NCBI RefSeq assembly: GCF_008629695.1
Contig: NZ_VWSH01000001.1
Coordinates: forward strand, 523,990 to 587,989
Direction: 5' to 3'
Length of the DNA stretch: 64,000 nt
Source: Taibaiella lutea
Lineage (GTDB): Bacteria; Bacteroidota; Bacteroidia; Chitinophagales; Chitinophagaceae
Every line of letters starts with the position of its first letter. Position 1 is the stretch's first letter. The notes beneath the pieces were generated by a model, which worked only from the letters and a program-made list of their open reading frames with translations, made no database searches and was not told the origin of the DNA. Below, piece after piece: positions 53,225-63,344 of the stretch. A program made the translations under genes and the position numbers.

Positions 53225-53654
53225 TTCAATTAGAATTTAAAGGTTATAAAATCATGTATAGGATGTTATATGCAATAACCGTGCCAGAATTTATGGAGAA
53301 GAAAAGAATAAGGGTTAACCCTTAGATCATTAACTCATCAGGTGTACCATACCTGATGTTTAAAATCATATAATCTCAAAATGACTTTTGTTTTTCAAAA
53401 TATTTGCCTTTCTTTGTTAAAGAAATTTAAAAATAATTTGCCAGAGAGATATATGTTATTATCTTCGCAAGCGATAATATATAACCTTGATGTTTATTTT
53501 ATCCACCTCCAACAGAATGAATGCCTATCACTTTCCTTCTCCGGGGTTTCTGAACCAATATTCCAAGGCTGTTTTGAGTATCAGGAGCTAACCATACCTG
53601 ATAAAAAATAATTGTTTAACGGGCTGATGAAGCCCATTAAGATGCTATCGGTAT
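53225..53654. other. Intergenic region with palindromes upstream of the Rhs module
   Basis: A 430-base gap with no convincing gene; a 76-codon open frame (53381-53611) has no family resemblance. Palindromes are AAGGGTTAACCCTT (53311-53324, perfect), CATCAGGT/ACCTGATG (arms 53337-53344 and 53352-53359) and TATCAGG/CCTGATA (53579-53585 and 53597-53603). The last two share ACCATACCTGAT and could be one operator type. The promoter of the large genes should lie in the last 100 bases. Confidence 0.55.
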
Positions 53655-55253
53655 ATGAGTATAGTATGTAGAAACAGTTTCATTTTTATTTTCCTTCTGT
53701 TACTGACAGGAACGGGTATGTATGCGCAGGAACCCTCTCCTGCCTCCGTTTCTGAAACAACGGAAAACATTGAAAACGCCAACTCTTATCTGGACAGCAA
53801 AACAGCTTCGCTTGACAAATACCTGAGCAGGTCTGAAAAAATACAGCAACGACTGCTGAAACGCCTGCAAAGAAAGGAACAGAAGATGCTGAAGAAGCTG
53901 GCCGCTAAAGATTCGGCTCTGTATTACCAGTACCTGCAGCAACAGGGGCTCAGCTACGATTCGATTGCAGCTTTATCAAACGATACGGCTTACCGCAACA
54001 AATTTGCTTTACAAAAGAACAGTACGATTGACAGCCTGAGGGGGGTGCAAAATTTCATTCAAAAACAGGAAGACAAGTTAAATGCCGCTTCGGGCATTGC
54101 AGGCAAGGCGGGCATCGCCTCCCCTGCCGTTTCGACAAACTCAACGACCGGTAATTTATCGGGCTTACAGCAAAACCTGAATGTACAGCAAAATATAGAC
54201 GGCCTGATACAGCAAAAAACGCAATCGCTCAAAAGCTTTGCTGCGCAGCATACGGACATCAAAGGGCTGGAAGGCATACAGAAGGATGTGTATTATGCCC
54301 GCGAAAAAATAAAGAACTGGCGGGAACTGGCAGAGGAGCCGGATGATGCGGAAGCAAAGGCATTGGAATACCTGCAGGGCACGGAAGGTTTTGACAAGTT
54401 CCTGAAACAGGACAACAATGCTTTTGGCGGCCTGGGGAGTAATGCCACGGCGGCGGATCTGCAACGCATGGGCTACCAGACAAAGGCTTCGGTAAATGCG
54501 ATGCTGCAAAAATCGCTTGGCAATAACATGAGCGCTGTGCAGCAGCAAATGAGCCAGCAGGTACAGCAGTACAGCGAAAAGCTGAACGGTATTACCGATA
54601 AGGTAAATGATGTAAAAGGCAGCATCCATGAAGCGAAACAGGGCCTGCAAAGCGCAAAGGATGCAAAAAAAGACCTTAGCCAAAACCTCAAAGGAGAGGA
54701 CTTTAAAGTAAACCCTGAAAAGGGCAAGCCGTTTTGGCAAAGGCTGGAATGGCAATATAATTTCCAGACGGCAAGGGCATCTGTTGATAACGGGAAACCT
54801 GCCACGATGGACCTGGGGGTAAACGTGGGCTATAAGCAGAACGAAAGGCTGAGCTTCGGCATAGGGCTGGGCAGCAGCATCGGCCTGGGGCAGAACTGGC
54901 AGCATATAAAACTCAGTTACGAAGGCATCAGCGCAAGGGCGTATGCCGACTGGAAATGGATATACGGCTTCAGCTTCCAGGCGGGTTATGAAAGAAGCTT
55001 TATACCTGCGGGCCGCGCTTACTTACCGGAAAACGAAACATCGGGCAACCCTGCAAATCCCCCGGCAGCAAATACGGACAATGTACTGAAAAATGCCTTT
55101 GGCGGGCAGCAGCAGACTGCCTACCTGGGTATCATGAAGCGTTACAAAATCAACAGCAACTGGAACGGCACTTTCCTTGCGGGCTATAACTTTTTGTGGC
55201 AGCAGGAAGGCCAGCGAAGCCCCTGGCTGCTGCGGTTCGGATGGGGGAAGTAA
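53655..55253 (+). CDS. Exported coiled-coil protein with C-terminal barrel-like domain
   Basis: The 532-residue protein has a signal peptide (MSIVCRNSFIFIFLLLLTGT, cleavage near MYAQ). Residues about 40-350 are charged and helical, with coiled-coil stretches (KIQQRLLKRLQRKEQKMLKK; QQQMSQQVQQYSEKLNGITD). The C-terminal ~165 are glycine/aromatic alternating strands (DLGVNVGYKQNERLSFGIGL, then IYGFSFQAGYERSF) like an outer-membrane barrel. Codon use is GC-richer than its upstream neighbour. It lies 47 bases before the first large YD-type gene and is likely cotranscribed with it, so it may help export or anchor the giant proteins. No family was recognised. Confidence 0.7.
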   Translation: MSIVCRNSFIFIFLLLLTGTGMYAQEPSPASVSETTENIENANSYLDSKTASLDKYLSRSEKIQQRLLKRLQRKEQKMLKKLAAKDSALYYQYLQQQGLSYDSIAALSNDTAYRNKFALQKNSTIDSLRGVQNFIQKQEDKLNAASGIAGKAGIASPAVSTNSTTGNLSGLQQNLNVQQNIDGLIQQKTQSLKSFAAQHTDIKGLEGIQKDVYYAREKIKNWRELAEEPDDAEAKALEYLQGTEGFDKFLKQDNNAFGGLGSNATAADLQRMGYQTKASVNAMLQKSLGNNMSAVQQQMSQQVQQYSEKLNGITDKVNDVKGSIHEAKQGLQSAKDAKKDLSQNLKGEDFKVNPEKGKPFWQRLEWQYNFQTARASVDNGKPATMDLGVNVGYKQNERLSFGIGLGSSIGLGQNWQHIKLSYEGISARAYADWKWIYGFSFQAGYERSFIPAGRAYLPENETSGNPANPPAANTDNVLKNAFGGQQQTAYLGIMKRYKINSNWNGTFLAGYNFLWQQEGQRSPWLLRFGWGK

Positions 55254-55300
55254 TTTTAAAAAAAGAAGAAGAAAACTGACAATTCAAAACATAATTGATT

Positions 55301-58300
55301 ATGCGTAAGAAAATAATACCTATTCTAATTGCTTCGGGGCTGGCGTTTCATGCATCGGGCCAGGGCCAGGAGCCATCAAGCGGATACCTGAAGATGATGA
55401 ACAGCTATGTACCGGGCTCACCGGAGGCGGCACAGATCATCAAGTATCAGGATTTTCCGGTGAACCTTTTTACGGGAACACCTGATATATCCATACCGAT
55501 ATATAATGCTGCAGGCAAAGGGATTTCTTTTCCGGTATCGGTATCCTATCATGCGGGAGGCGGCATCAAGATAGATGATCAGGCGGGCAATACAGGCCTG
55601 GGCTGGAACTTGAATGCAGGCGGTGAAATAACAAGGGAGATAAGGGGCCTTCCTGATGAACGTGCAGGCAAAGGCCTTTTTGACAAACCCTACCCTGTTT
55701 CTTATTATATACAAACCCATGTGGCCAACGGGCTTCGGGACGAAGATGCTCAGTTCTGGGTAACCCAGGGCTTTGATCCCATAGACTGGGAGCCTGACGT
55801 TTATTATTTCAGTGCTGCAGGGCTTTCCGGCAAATTCATGTATGATGACGAAGCGGGGGTGTTTGTAAGCCTGAACCGAAAACAGCAATTAAAAATAAGC
55901 TATGACAGAACAGCACAAATCTGGCTGATTACCGGAGATGACGGCACCCGGTATTATTTTATCAATAAAGAATATTCTGAAAACCAGGTAGAGGCTATGG
56001 GCGTATCTGTGCAGCCTTTCGGCCCGGCGAGCATTACATCATGGAAGCTTTCAAAAATTATAAATGCGGATGCCACCGATTCCATTGTGCTGAATTATGT
56101 GCCCAACGCCTACTATTATTATACGGCAGGCACCAGTGCGGTGTATCATGCCGAATTCTTTACCACGCCTTTCAGGCCCAACCTGAACAGTTTTGTAAAT
56201 AACCACATAACCGGTATTTCAAAACTGCAATCGGTAGTAAGTACCACAGACTCCATAAGCTTTGTGGATGCTACGGAAAACAGGCTTGATCTGTATCAGC
56301 AAAAGGCGGTTTCAAAAGTTATTATCTGCACCAGAGGAGGCGGGGCGCGCAATATCTTTAAGTTCAACTACAGCTATTATAACCGTCCGCAACTGGTGGG
56401 CGATATACCGCTGAATGCGGAAAGTGTCTGCAAGTACTCCTTAAAACTGGATAGCCTGACTGAATACGGCAATTCGGAAACAAATGCATTTCCGCTGACG
56501 CACCGTTTTACATATAATACGGATGTGGCGCTGCCTTGCCGTATGTCTTATAACAAAGACTTCTGGGGTTATACCAACAACAATACTTATGAAGCAACAC
56601 TGGCACCTTCAGAGACAATTATATATCCGACCTATTCCCAATATTATGAAGGCGCGGACCGCAAGCCGGATGCTGCACTGATGCAGGCAGGCATCCTTAA
56701 GGGCATACAGTTGCCTACCGGCGGAAATATTGCTTTCGAGTATGAACCGAACGATATCAGTTATCCGACGGAACAGGCGGGAGGTGTTTCCTTTGCCAAT
56801 GTGATGCATCTTTTACAGGAATTCAAGTCGGGCGGCCAATATTTCAACAGCACCTATACTAAAAGTTTTGTGGTGGACGAAGAAGCCAACCAGGCCTTAA
56901 ATGAAGGCATGGAAGGTGTTATTGCAAATATAAGCATTACGCCTGCCCAGCCCGGCAACCCTACTGCAGCCATCAATACTGCCAATCCATATTTTATTCT
57001 GGAAGGAACTTCATCGGATCCAAACACGCCCAATACGCATATCGAACTGCAATACGGCAACCGGAACAATGTATTTCTGCCGAATGGCAATTATACGATG
57101 ACAGCTTACGTTTCGCCGCTTAATAACAGCAGTGTCTCACAGGATACGAGGGTCTTCAGCTTCAAAGTATCTTACAAGATACTGGATTCGACGGCACAGG
57201 CAGCCAGCTATATCGGCGGCGGCCTGAGGATAAAGTCGATTACAGCAAAAGACAAGTACCTGAATACAACCAGCAAGCGTAGTTTCAAATACCATAACCC
57301 TGTATCGGATTCTTCCTATGGCGTTATGCTTTCGCCTATGCTGAATTCCTATATTGAGCTTTTAAACGACTTAGGTCAGGGCGCTTATTATGTAAGGATG
57401 GGCAAGACGGTAATGGCTAACAGCGCACTTGCCGCAAGCAGTGTGGTATATCCGAAAGTCATTGAAGATGTGGAGGAAGGGGACAAAGTTTACAGGACGG
57501 AGCATATTTATTCTTATGCCATTCCCGGATATGATAACAATAACTGGCCTTTTGTCCCTCCTTTTGAGAATGAAGCTGCCAGCGGTAATGTAATCGGCAC
57601 CAATATTTACCAATGGAAGCCTACGGGGTTCCAGCTTGCAAAACATTCCTCGGCAGTGTATGATTATGATCCCACTCCACAGGACACAGCCAATAGCTCT
57701 TTTATTAAGGCTATTATGGGACTGAGGTCTACATTCGACAGCTATACCCAGACAACAGGCGGTGCCCCGGGCGGCGGCCCTTCCAACTCGATATTTGTAC
57801 CATTTGGCATTAAAGTATATTCTACGCTTTATAACAGAGCTTACCTTTCTTCCGACTCTACCGTAACTTACGACCTGAGCAGCATTGGCAAGAGTATTAC
57901 CCAATGGCATGACTATGCCTATGGCGACCATAATCAGCAGCCTATCGTAATAAGGACAGGCAACAGCGACGGCTCTTTAAGCATTCAGAAGAACTGGTAT
58001 GCGATGGATCAGCCGGAAGCAAATACTAATATCAATGCAGGGTTTGCGGCACAACTGGCAGATTCCAACAGAGTGAGCCTGCCCCTGGGTACCAGACAAT
58101 ACAAAGACGGCCAATTACTGAGCCAACAATATACGTATGCCCATTTTGACGGCAGCAAACTTTTGGTTGACAGCCTGCGCCAGGCACTGTTTGGCAACAG
58201 CCTTGAGACGGAAATAAAGGTACTGGCTTATGATGCCAAAGCCAACCCGCTTACTATAGCAATGAGGGGCGGCAAATACCGCAAGTATATATGGAATAGC

Positions 58301-58813
58301 CAAAAGAACCTGCCTCTTGCTACGGCCGTAATGCCTACCGACGGTTTCTTTTATTTCAGCTCTTTTGAATACGGCGACGGAACGGCAGGCAGCGCCTTTT
58401 CGGGCAGCAATGCCCGCCAGCTTCCTTTCAGCCTGATTACGGCTGCTTTCGGACCGACAGATGTATATGTATGGGCTACGGGCAGCGCCTTTAGCGTTAA
58501 TGGCATAACGCCCGTTAATACGGGTAAAACAAAAGGGAGCTGGACGCTTTATAAGGCGCAGCTTTCCGGCGGCACAAACATCAATATTGCATCGGGCGCT
58601 TCCATACGGATAGACCAGCTTGTTGCCTTGCCCGCAGGCAGCCAGTTTCAGGGCAATGTTTATGACAGCGATAACAGGGTAACAGCGGTAGTGAATGACC
58701 AGATGGTGACGGGCTTTTTTGAGTATGATAATTCCGGCAGGCTGAAGGCGGTAAGAGACGAACAGGGCAATATCCTTAAATCGAGCGATTACCAATATCA
58801 GGGACCTCAATAA
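55301..58813 (+). CDS. Exported SpvB/YD-repeat-type protein
   Basis: The ATG at 55301 is preferred over the TTG at 55295, and gives 1170 residues with signal peptide MRKKIIPILIASGLAFHASG. After it comes the pattern TPDISIPIYNAAGKGISFPV then SVSYHAGGGIKIDDQAGNTG and LGWNLNAGGEITREIRGLPD, known from the starts of Bacteroidota insecticidal-toxin/Rhs-associated proteins. The middle is beta-rich, and the end has a YD-like unit (YDNSGRLKAVRDEQGNIL). It has no toxic domain and no core motif, so it looks like a scaffold or shell partner. The DUF6443/Rhs gene follows 57 bases downstream, so the two are probably a unit. Confidence 0.8.
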   Translation: MRKKIIPILIASGLAFHASGQGQEPSSGYLKMMNSYVPGSPEAAQIIKYQDFPVNLFTGTPDISIPIYNAAGKGISFPVSVSYHAGGGIKIDDQAGNTGLGWNLNAGGEITREIRGLPDERAGKGLFDKPYPVSYYIQTHVANGLRDEDAQFWVTQGFDPIDWEPDVYYFSAAGLSGKFMYDDEAGVFVSLNRKQQLKISYDRTAQIWLITGDDGTRYYFINKEYSENQVEAMGVSVQPFGPASITSWKLSKIINADATDSIVLNYVPNAYYYYTAGTSAVYHAEFFTTPFRPNLNSFVNNHITGISKLQSVVSTTDSISFVDATENRLDLYQQKAVSKVIICTRGGGARNIFKFNYSYYNRPQLVGDIPLNAESVCKYSLKLDSLTEYGNSETNAFPLTHRFTYNTDVALPCRMSYNKDFWGYTNNNTYEATLAPSETIIYPTYSQYYEGADRKPDAALMQAGILKGIQLPTGGNIAFEYEPNDISYPTEQAGGVSFANVMHLLQEFKSGGQYFNSTYTKSFVVDEEANQALNEGMEGVIANISITPAQPGNPTAAINTANPYFILEGTSSDPNTPNTHIELQYGNRNNVFLPNGNYTMTAYVSPLNNSSVSQDTRVFSFKVSYKILDSTAQAASYIGGGLRIKSITAKDKYLNTTSKRSFKYHNPVSDSSYGVMLSPMLNSYIELLNDLGQGAYYVRMGKTVMANSALAASSVVYPKVIEDVEEGDKVYRTEHIYSYAIPGYDNNNWPFVPPFENEAASGNVIGTNIYQWKPTGFQLAKHSSAVYDYDPTPQDTANSSFIKAIMGLRSTFDSYTQTTGGAPGGGPSNSIFVPFGIKVYSTLYNRAYLSSDSTVTYDLSSIGKSITQWHDYAYGDHNQQPIVIRTGNSDGSLSIQKNWYAMDQPEANTNINAGFAAQLADSNRVSLPLGTRQYKDGQLLSQQYTYAHFDGSKLLVDSLRQALFGNSLETEIKVLAYDAKANPLTIAMRGGKYRKYIWNSQKNLPLATAVMPTDGFFYFSSFEYGDGTAGSAFSGSNARQLPFSLITAAFGPTDVYVWATGSAFSVNGITPVNTGKTKGSWTLYKAQLSGGTNINIASGASIRIDQLVALPAGSQFQGNVYDSDNRVTAVVNDQMVTGFFEYDNSGRLKAVRDEQGNILKSSDYQYQGPQ

Positions 58814-58869
58814 GGGAAGCACTGCTTTTGCAAGCCCGCAACATCAAATAACCTAAAAACATTACGATA

Positions 58870-61800
58870 ATGAAATATTTCGTTCCATATACCTACCGCA
58901 TAGCAGGCTTATTCAGCTTTGCTTTCTTACTCGGGATACAGGCGCAGGCGCAGACTGTGGCGCCTACGTTAAACAAGCCTGACGGCAGTACTCTTCCCAC
59001 GGGCGCCGTTACTTACCCGGGCATACATGACCTTAACAACAACAATGACCAGTATAATTATATACGGACTATTGTACCCGACCAGCCTGTACAGTCGCTG
59101 ACGGGTTCTTTTTACCGCAGGCAAAGCACCGATTACTTTGACGGGTTGGGCAGGCCTTTACAAACCGTAGTGAAACGGGGCCATGCCAAGGGCAACGACC
59201 TTGTAAACGTGCATGTGTATGACAGCCTGGGCCGCGAGACCTACCAATACCTGCCTTATGCCGCACCGACAGCAGGTACGCTCGTGTTCGGCTATGTGCC
59301 GGGCAATATCAAACTGAAAGACAGCACGCAGATGCGGGGCTTCTATGAACAGGCAGGAGCTGACGAGCAGCCTTACAGCATGACCCAGTTTGATAATTCG
59401 CCGCTGAACCGGGTGGTAAAGCAGATGGCCCCAGGCAAAAGCTGGGTAGGCGGCAGCCGTGGCGTAACCTATGATTACAGGACGAACAGCGAAAAGCAGT
59501 ACATGAGCGGGCTGCCGGAGGTCTATTACCGTGCCACGGGCAGCTTCCCGAGGTTTACCATCGGCAACAATATGGGCGACCTGCCACAATACGCGGGGAA
59601 CTATGCAGAAGGGGAACTGTATATAACGGCAGTAACCGATGAAGACGGAAAGGTAACGGAAGAAATAAAGGACAAGCAGGGCAAAGTCATCATAAAACGC
59701 AGCCTTTATACCAAACAGACTGCATCGCCTTATCCTGCCAATGCACCTGCAACGACCTTTCCCAACAATTATACCTATACCATTTATGTGTATGACGACC
59801 TGGGCAGGCAAAGGGTGGTGATGCCGCCCGAAGCCTGCAAGCCTTCGATGGCCTACAGCGTCTCGGGCAATGTAAGGAACTTTACCTATACCTGGAGCGT
59901 TAGCGCAGCACAGCTGTCGGGGCTCTGCTACCAGTACCTTTATGACGGACGCAGCCGCCTGGTGGAAAAGAAGATACCTGGCAAGGCCGTGGAATACTAT
60001 GTGTATGACAAAAGGGACCGGCAGGTATTTTATCAGGATGGTAATTTAAGGGGGCAACATTACTGGGCTTTTACCTTTTATGACGCATTGGACAGGCCTA
60101 CAGCTACCGGAACTGCCGAATTTGACGCACCGAGGACACAAATGGTAGCTATCATAGAGCAGGATGGCAGCGTATTCCAGAATAATTCCATTTTTTACTA
60201 TAGCTGCAACTATGGCCTTTTTCATGTTTATCCCCCATCCAACCTTCCTTATTGCAAATTATTGACCTATACTTATTATGATGACTATACACAGGGCGGT
60301 TTATCGGGTTACGCTTACGACAATACACAGTTTTCCGGCATTATACTGCCTGCCAACAATACGGTGGTGGCAGCACCTGACAATGCATCGCTTGTGACAA
60401 GGGGATTGCCAACGGGCAGCAAGGTGCGTATCATGGACCCGGCGGACCCGAACGGGGACAACTGGCTGGTATCGGTAAACTATTATGACGACAAGAACAG
60501 GCTGGTACAGACACAGAGCCAAAACCTGCAGGGCGGCCTTGACATCAGCAGCAATATCTACTTCTTCCAGGGCATGCTGTATAAGAACATACTGAGCCAC
60601 CGGAACCCAAATGCAGTGGCTATACCTGCAGGCGGGGCCATAGACCTGATAACCGACTACAGGCTGGAAAATACCTTTGAGCGCAACCTCGGCACTGCCG
60701 GCGGCAATGACCAGGTATGGAAGCATACCCAGAAGATAAACAACGGCATCGATTACGAGCTTGCCTTTTACAGCTACGACCACCTGGGGCGCAACGTATT
60801 AAAAGAGTATTCGTCCGGGCGCAACTACCAGAATTACAATATCCGCGGTTTCCTGAATAGCCTGGCATTTGACAGCTATAACCTTGATACCGTTTTTACG
60901 GAGAACCTTTATTATGACAAAGGTTTTGCAAGCAAACTTTACAATGGCAATATTGCCGGCATTACCTGGTGCGGTGCAGACCGCAATCAATACCGCTCTT
61001 ACGGTTACAGCTACGACAGTCTGAACCGGCTGAACCATGCGGAGTTCAACCAGTATGACGGCAGCGGCTGGAACAAAAGTGACGGCTATGACTATACGGC
61101 CTCCAATATTACCTATGACCTTAACGGCAATATCGGGTCGATGAACCAGATGGCGCCGAATCTTATAATTGGCAATCCAACCATACCGATGGATGTGTTG
61201 AGCTATAAATATGCCGCGAACAGTAACAGGCTTATCAATGTACGCGACAACGGCGATGATTACAATGAGCTGCCCGACTTCAAGGATGGCGCTAACCATA
61301 ACAATGTAAACATAGAAGAGTACCATTACGATGACAACGGCAATTTAGTCGGAGATGACAATAAGAACCTTAATTCCATTACTTATAATTACCTGAACAA
61401 GCCCGAAGTGATTACCGTGGGTGGCAATACGATTACCTATGTGTATGATGCGGAAGGCAACAGGCTGCAAAAGAAAGTATTATCTGATAACGGCACTATT
61501 AATGAGACATGGGACTATATAGGCAGCTTTGTATATAAGAACAATGAATTGCAGTACGTACTCAACGAGGAAGGCAGGGCAAGGCCGGTGGCGGTTGCCG
61601 TTCAGGATGCCAATGGCAACCAGACAGGAGATTACCTGACTAAATTTGTTTATGATTATTTTGTAAAAGACCACCTGGGCAATGTAAGGAGTACTATTAC
61701 CTCCAAACCGATTGATGCGGATTACCTTGCCAGGTACGAACTGGTATCAGCCAATGTGGAGGAGCTGGTATTTGACAATATAGCCAATGTGCGCGATATC

Positions 61801-63342
61801 AAGGAAGGCGGTACTACACCTGACGATAAGTACGCGGCAAGGCTGAACGGCGGAGAGGAAGACCACCGGGTGGGCACTGCCATTATATTGCAGACCCGGG
61901 CGGGTGACAAGTTCCGCATGAATGTAAGTGCCTTTTATGAGGGCGACTATACCCAGAGCGACGAATCGGGTACAAGTGCTTTGCTTGAGTCGCTGGCAGC
62001 TACTTTGATGGGCGGAACGACACCCGGAGGTGCTCCATTCAACGAATCCGGGAATGCGGCAATATTACAGTCAGCACTGGGTAATCCGGCCCTTGGCGAC
62101 CAGCTCGCAACTTTAACAGCAAGCAACAACGATGTTGATGCACCGAAGGCACATTTAAACTATCTTTGGTTCAACGACAAGCTGGAACTGGACATGGCGC
62201 ATAGCGGCAGCTTTCAGGTGGCCAAAAATGTAAACGGCATAAGCCAATGGGTGAATGTAGGCACAGGCGGCAGCAATATCGTTGACCTGAGCGGCCAGAC
62301 CGGTATTTCCGATGGCGGGGTTACGATGCCGGGTAATGGATTTTTGCTGGTGTACATAGATAACCAGAGCATTGGCAAGGATGTATGGTTTGATAACCTG
62401 AATGTGGAGAACTATCAAAGCGAAGTGTTGGAAGAGGATCATTATTATCCTTTCGGGTTGACGCTGAATACGACATCGATGCAAAATGGAACTAATCCGC
62501 AGCCGTATAAGCTGACGACTAAGGAACTGGAATCTAATTTCAACTTGAATATGTATGATTTTGGAGCGAGAAACTTTGATATGACAATTGGAAGGTGGAA
62601 CGGAATTGATCCTTTAGCTGAAATTTCAAGAAGGTGGAGTCCTTATAATTTTTGTAATGATAACCCTGTAAGATTTATGGATCCTGATGGGATGAAAGTT
62701 ATTAATGGACATCAAGATGAGCTACAACAAGCAGATAATGCAATGAAAGCAGCAATGGATGATTTTAATAAGAAATACGACGGAGGTAAGACTAAGGATG
62801 ATTTTAAAGGCGATAAAGATGGATGGAAACAATACAAAAAAGACGAAAAAGCTTTGAATAATGCGATAGATGCGGTGAATGATGCAAGAAAAGATTACGA
62901 TAATACTCAAGAGTCGATAGACTATTATGCTGAAGTTGATCCACAAGGGTTTGCGACGATGGATAATCTTACTTATAAAGACTTTAACTCTATTGAACAT
63001 AAAGTTGATGTTGTCGTAACTAAAGATAATACTAGTATGGAAACATATGGAGGAGGACTTACTACGGCCAGAATAAATCCAAATAATGGAACGATTAGCG
63101 GCGAAAGAATTAATGTAAATATAAATAAGAATCTATTACCTTATACGGATCAATTAGCTCATGAATTTGGTCATGTCAATGCAATTGCAAATGATCCTGT
63201 GGGGTACTCTCAAAATAGAGTGCGCAATTGCCAGGACCCCTTAAATAGAAATGCTCCATCTGTAAAACCAGCACAAGAATGGCAACAGCGATTTAATAAT
63301 AAAAAATCAGAATATCAAAAACTTCATCCAACCGGAGGGTAA
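58870..63342 (+). CDS. Exported Rhs polymorphic toxin with C-terminal HEFGH putative metallopeptidase
   Basis: The 1490-residue protein has a signal peptide (SFAFLLGIQAQAQ). An early DUF6443-like domain contains DYFDGLGRPLQTVVKRGHAK, followed by many YD repeats (YDDLGRQRVVMPPEAC, YDSLGRETYQYL). The conserved core reads DFGARNFDMTIGRWNGIDPL then RRWSPYNFCNDNPVRFMDPD, ending near residue 1275. The next 215 residues are unlike the rest: Lys/Asp-rich helices (TKDDFKGDKDGWKQYKKDEK), then LAHEFGHVNAIAND, with HEFGH at 1431-1435 as a zinc-protease motif. Base composition turns AT-rich from about 62.5 kb, before the core ends. Such Rhs tails are exchangeable toxins. The candidate immunity gene lies 2 bases downstream. 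Confidence 0.85.
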   Translation: MKYFVPYTYRIAGLFSFAFLLGIQAQAQTVAPTLNKPDGSTLPTGAVTYPGIHDLNNNNDQYNYIRTIVPDQPVQSLTGSFYRRQSTDYFDGLGRPLQTVVKRGHAKGNDLVNVHVYDSLGRETYQYLPYAAPTAGTLVFGYVPGNIKLKDSTQMRGFYEQAGADEQPYSMTQFDNSPLNRVVKQMAPGKSWVGGSRGVTYDYRTNSEKQYMSGLPEVYYRATGSFPRFTIGNNMGDLPQYAGNYAEGELYITAVTDEDGKVTEEIKDKQGKVIIKRSLYTKQTASPYPANAPATTFPNNYTYTIYVYDDLGRQRVVMPPEACKPSMAYSVSGNVRNFTYTWSVSAAQLSGLCYQYLYDGRSRLVEKKIPGKAVEYYVYDKRDRQVFYQDGNLRGQHYWAFTFYDALDRPTATGTAEFDAPRTQMVAIIEQDGSVFQNNSIFYYSCNYGLFHVYPPSNLPYCKLLTYTYYDDYTQGGLSGYAYDNTQFSGIILPANNTVVAAPDNASLVTRGLPTGSKVRIMDPADPNGDNWLVSVNYYDDKNRLVQTQSQNLQGGLDISSNIYFFQGMLYKNILSHRNPNAVAIPAGGAIDLITDYRLENTFERNLGTAGGNDQVWKHTQKINNGIDYELAFYSYDHLGRNVLKEYSSGRNYQNYNIRGFLNSLAFDSYNLDTVFTENLYYDKGFASKLYNGNIAGITWCGADRNQYRSYGYSYDSLNRLNHAEFNQYDGSGWNKSDGYDYTASNITYDLNGNIGSMNQMAPNLIIGNPTIPMDVLSYKYAANSNRLINVRDNGDDYNELPDFKDGANHNNVNIEEYHYDDNGNLVGDDNKNLNSITYNYLNKPEVITVGGNTITYVYDAEGNRLQKKVLSDNGTINETWDYIGSFVYKNNELQYVLNEEGRARPVAVAVQDANGNQTGDYLTKFVYDYFVKDHLGNVRSTITSKPIDADYLARYELVSANVEELVFDNIANVRDIKEGGTTPDDKYAARLNGGEEDHRVGTAIILQTRAGDKFRMNVSAFYEGDYTQSDESGTSALLESLAATLMGGTTPGGAPFNESGNAAILQSALGNPALGDQLATLTASNNDVDAPKAHLNYLWFNDKLELDMAHSGSFQVAKNVNGISQWVNVGTGGSNIVDLSGQTGISDGGVTMPGNGFLLVYIDNQSIGKDVWFDNLNVENYQSEVLEEDHYYPFGLTLNTTSMQNGTNPQPYKLTTKELESNFNLNMYDFGARNFDMTIGRWNGIDPLAEISRRWSPYNFCNDNPVRFMDPDGMKVINGHQDELQQADNAMKAAMDDFNKKYDGGKTKDDFKGDKDGWKQYKKDEKALNNAIDAVNDARKDYDNTQESIDYYAEVDPQGFATMDNLTYKDFNSIEHKVDVVVTKDNTSMETYGGGLTTARINPNNGTISGERINVNINKNLLPYTDQLAHEFGHVNAIANDPVGYSQNRVRNCQDPLNRNAPSVKPAQEWQQRFNNKKSEYQKLHPTGG

Positions 63343-63344
63343 TT

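Noticed and set aside
53381-53611. 76-codon open frame between the minus-strand gene and the Rhs module
   Set aside because: No recognisable family, AT-rich and overlapping the palindromes; kept only as a low-probability possibility within the intergenic entry.
54165-54905. 246-codon minus-strand frame opposite the coiled-coil gene
   Set aside because: It is the complement of a Gln/Lys-rich coding strand and reads as Leu/Phe-rich filler; the plus-strand protein has a signal peptide and consistent domains.
59069-62484. Long antisense frames (up to 217 codons) opposite the Rhs gene
   Set aside because: They mirror the repetitive YD codons and have no domain pattern; the plus-strand Rhs frame is intact throughout.
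61480-63342. Metzincin assignment of the Rhs tail
   Set aside because: HEFGHVNAIAND does not give the metzincin HExxHxxGxxH/D spacing: Ala is at the Gly position and Asn at the third-ligand position; a plain zinc-protease candidate is all that is supported.
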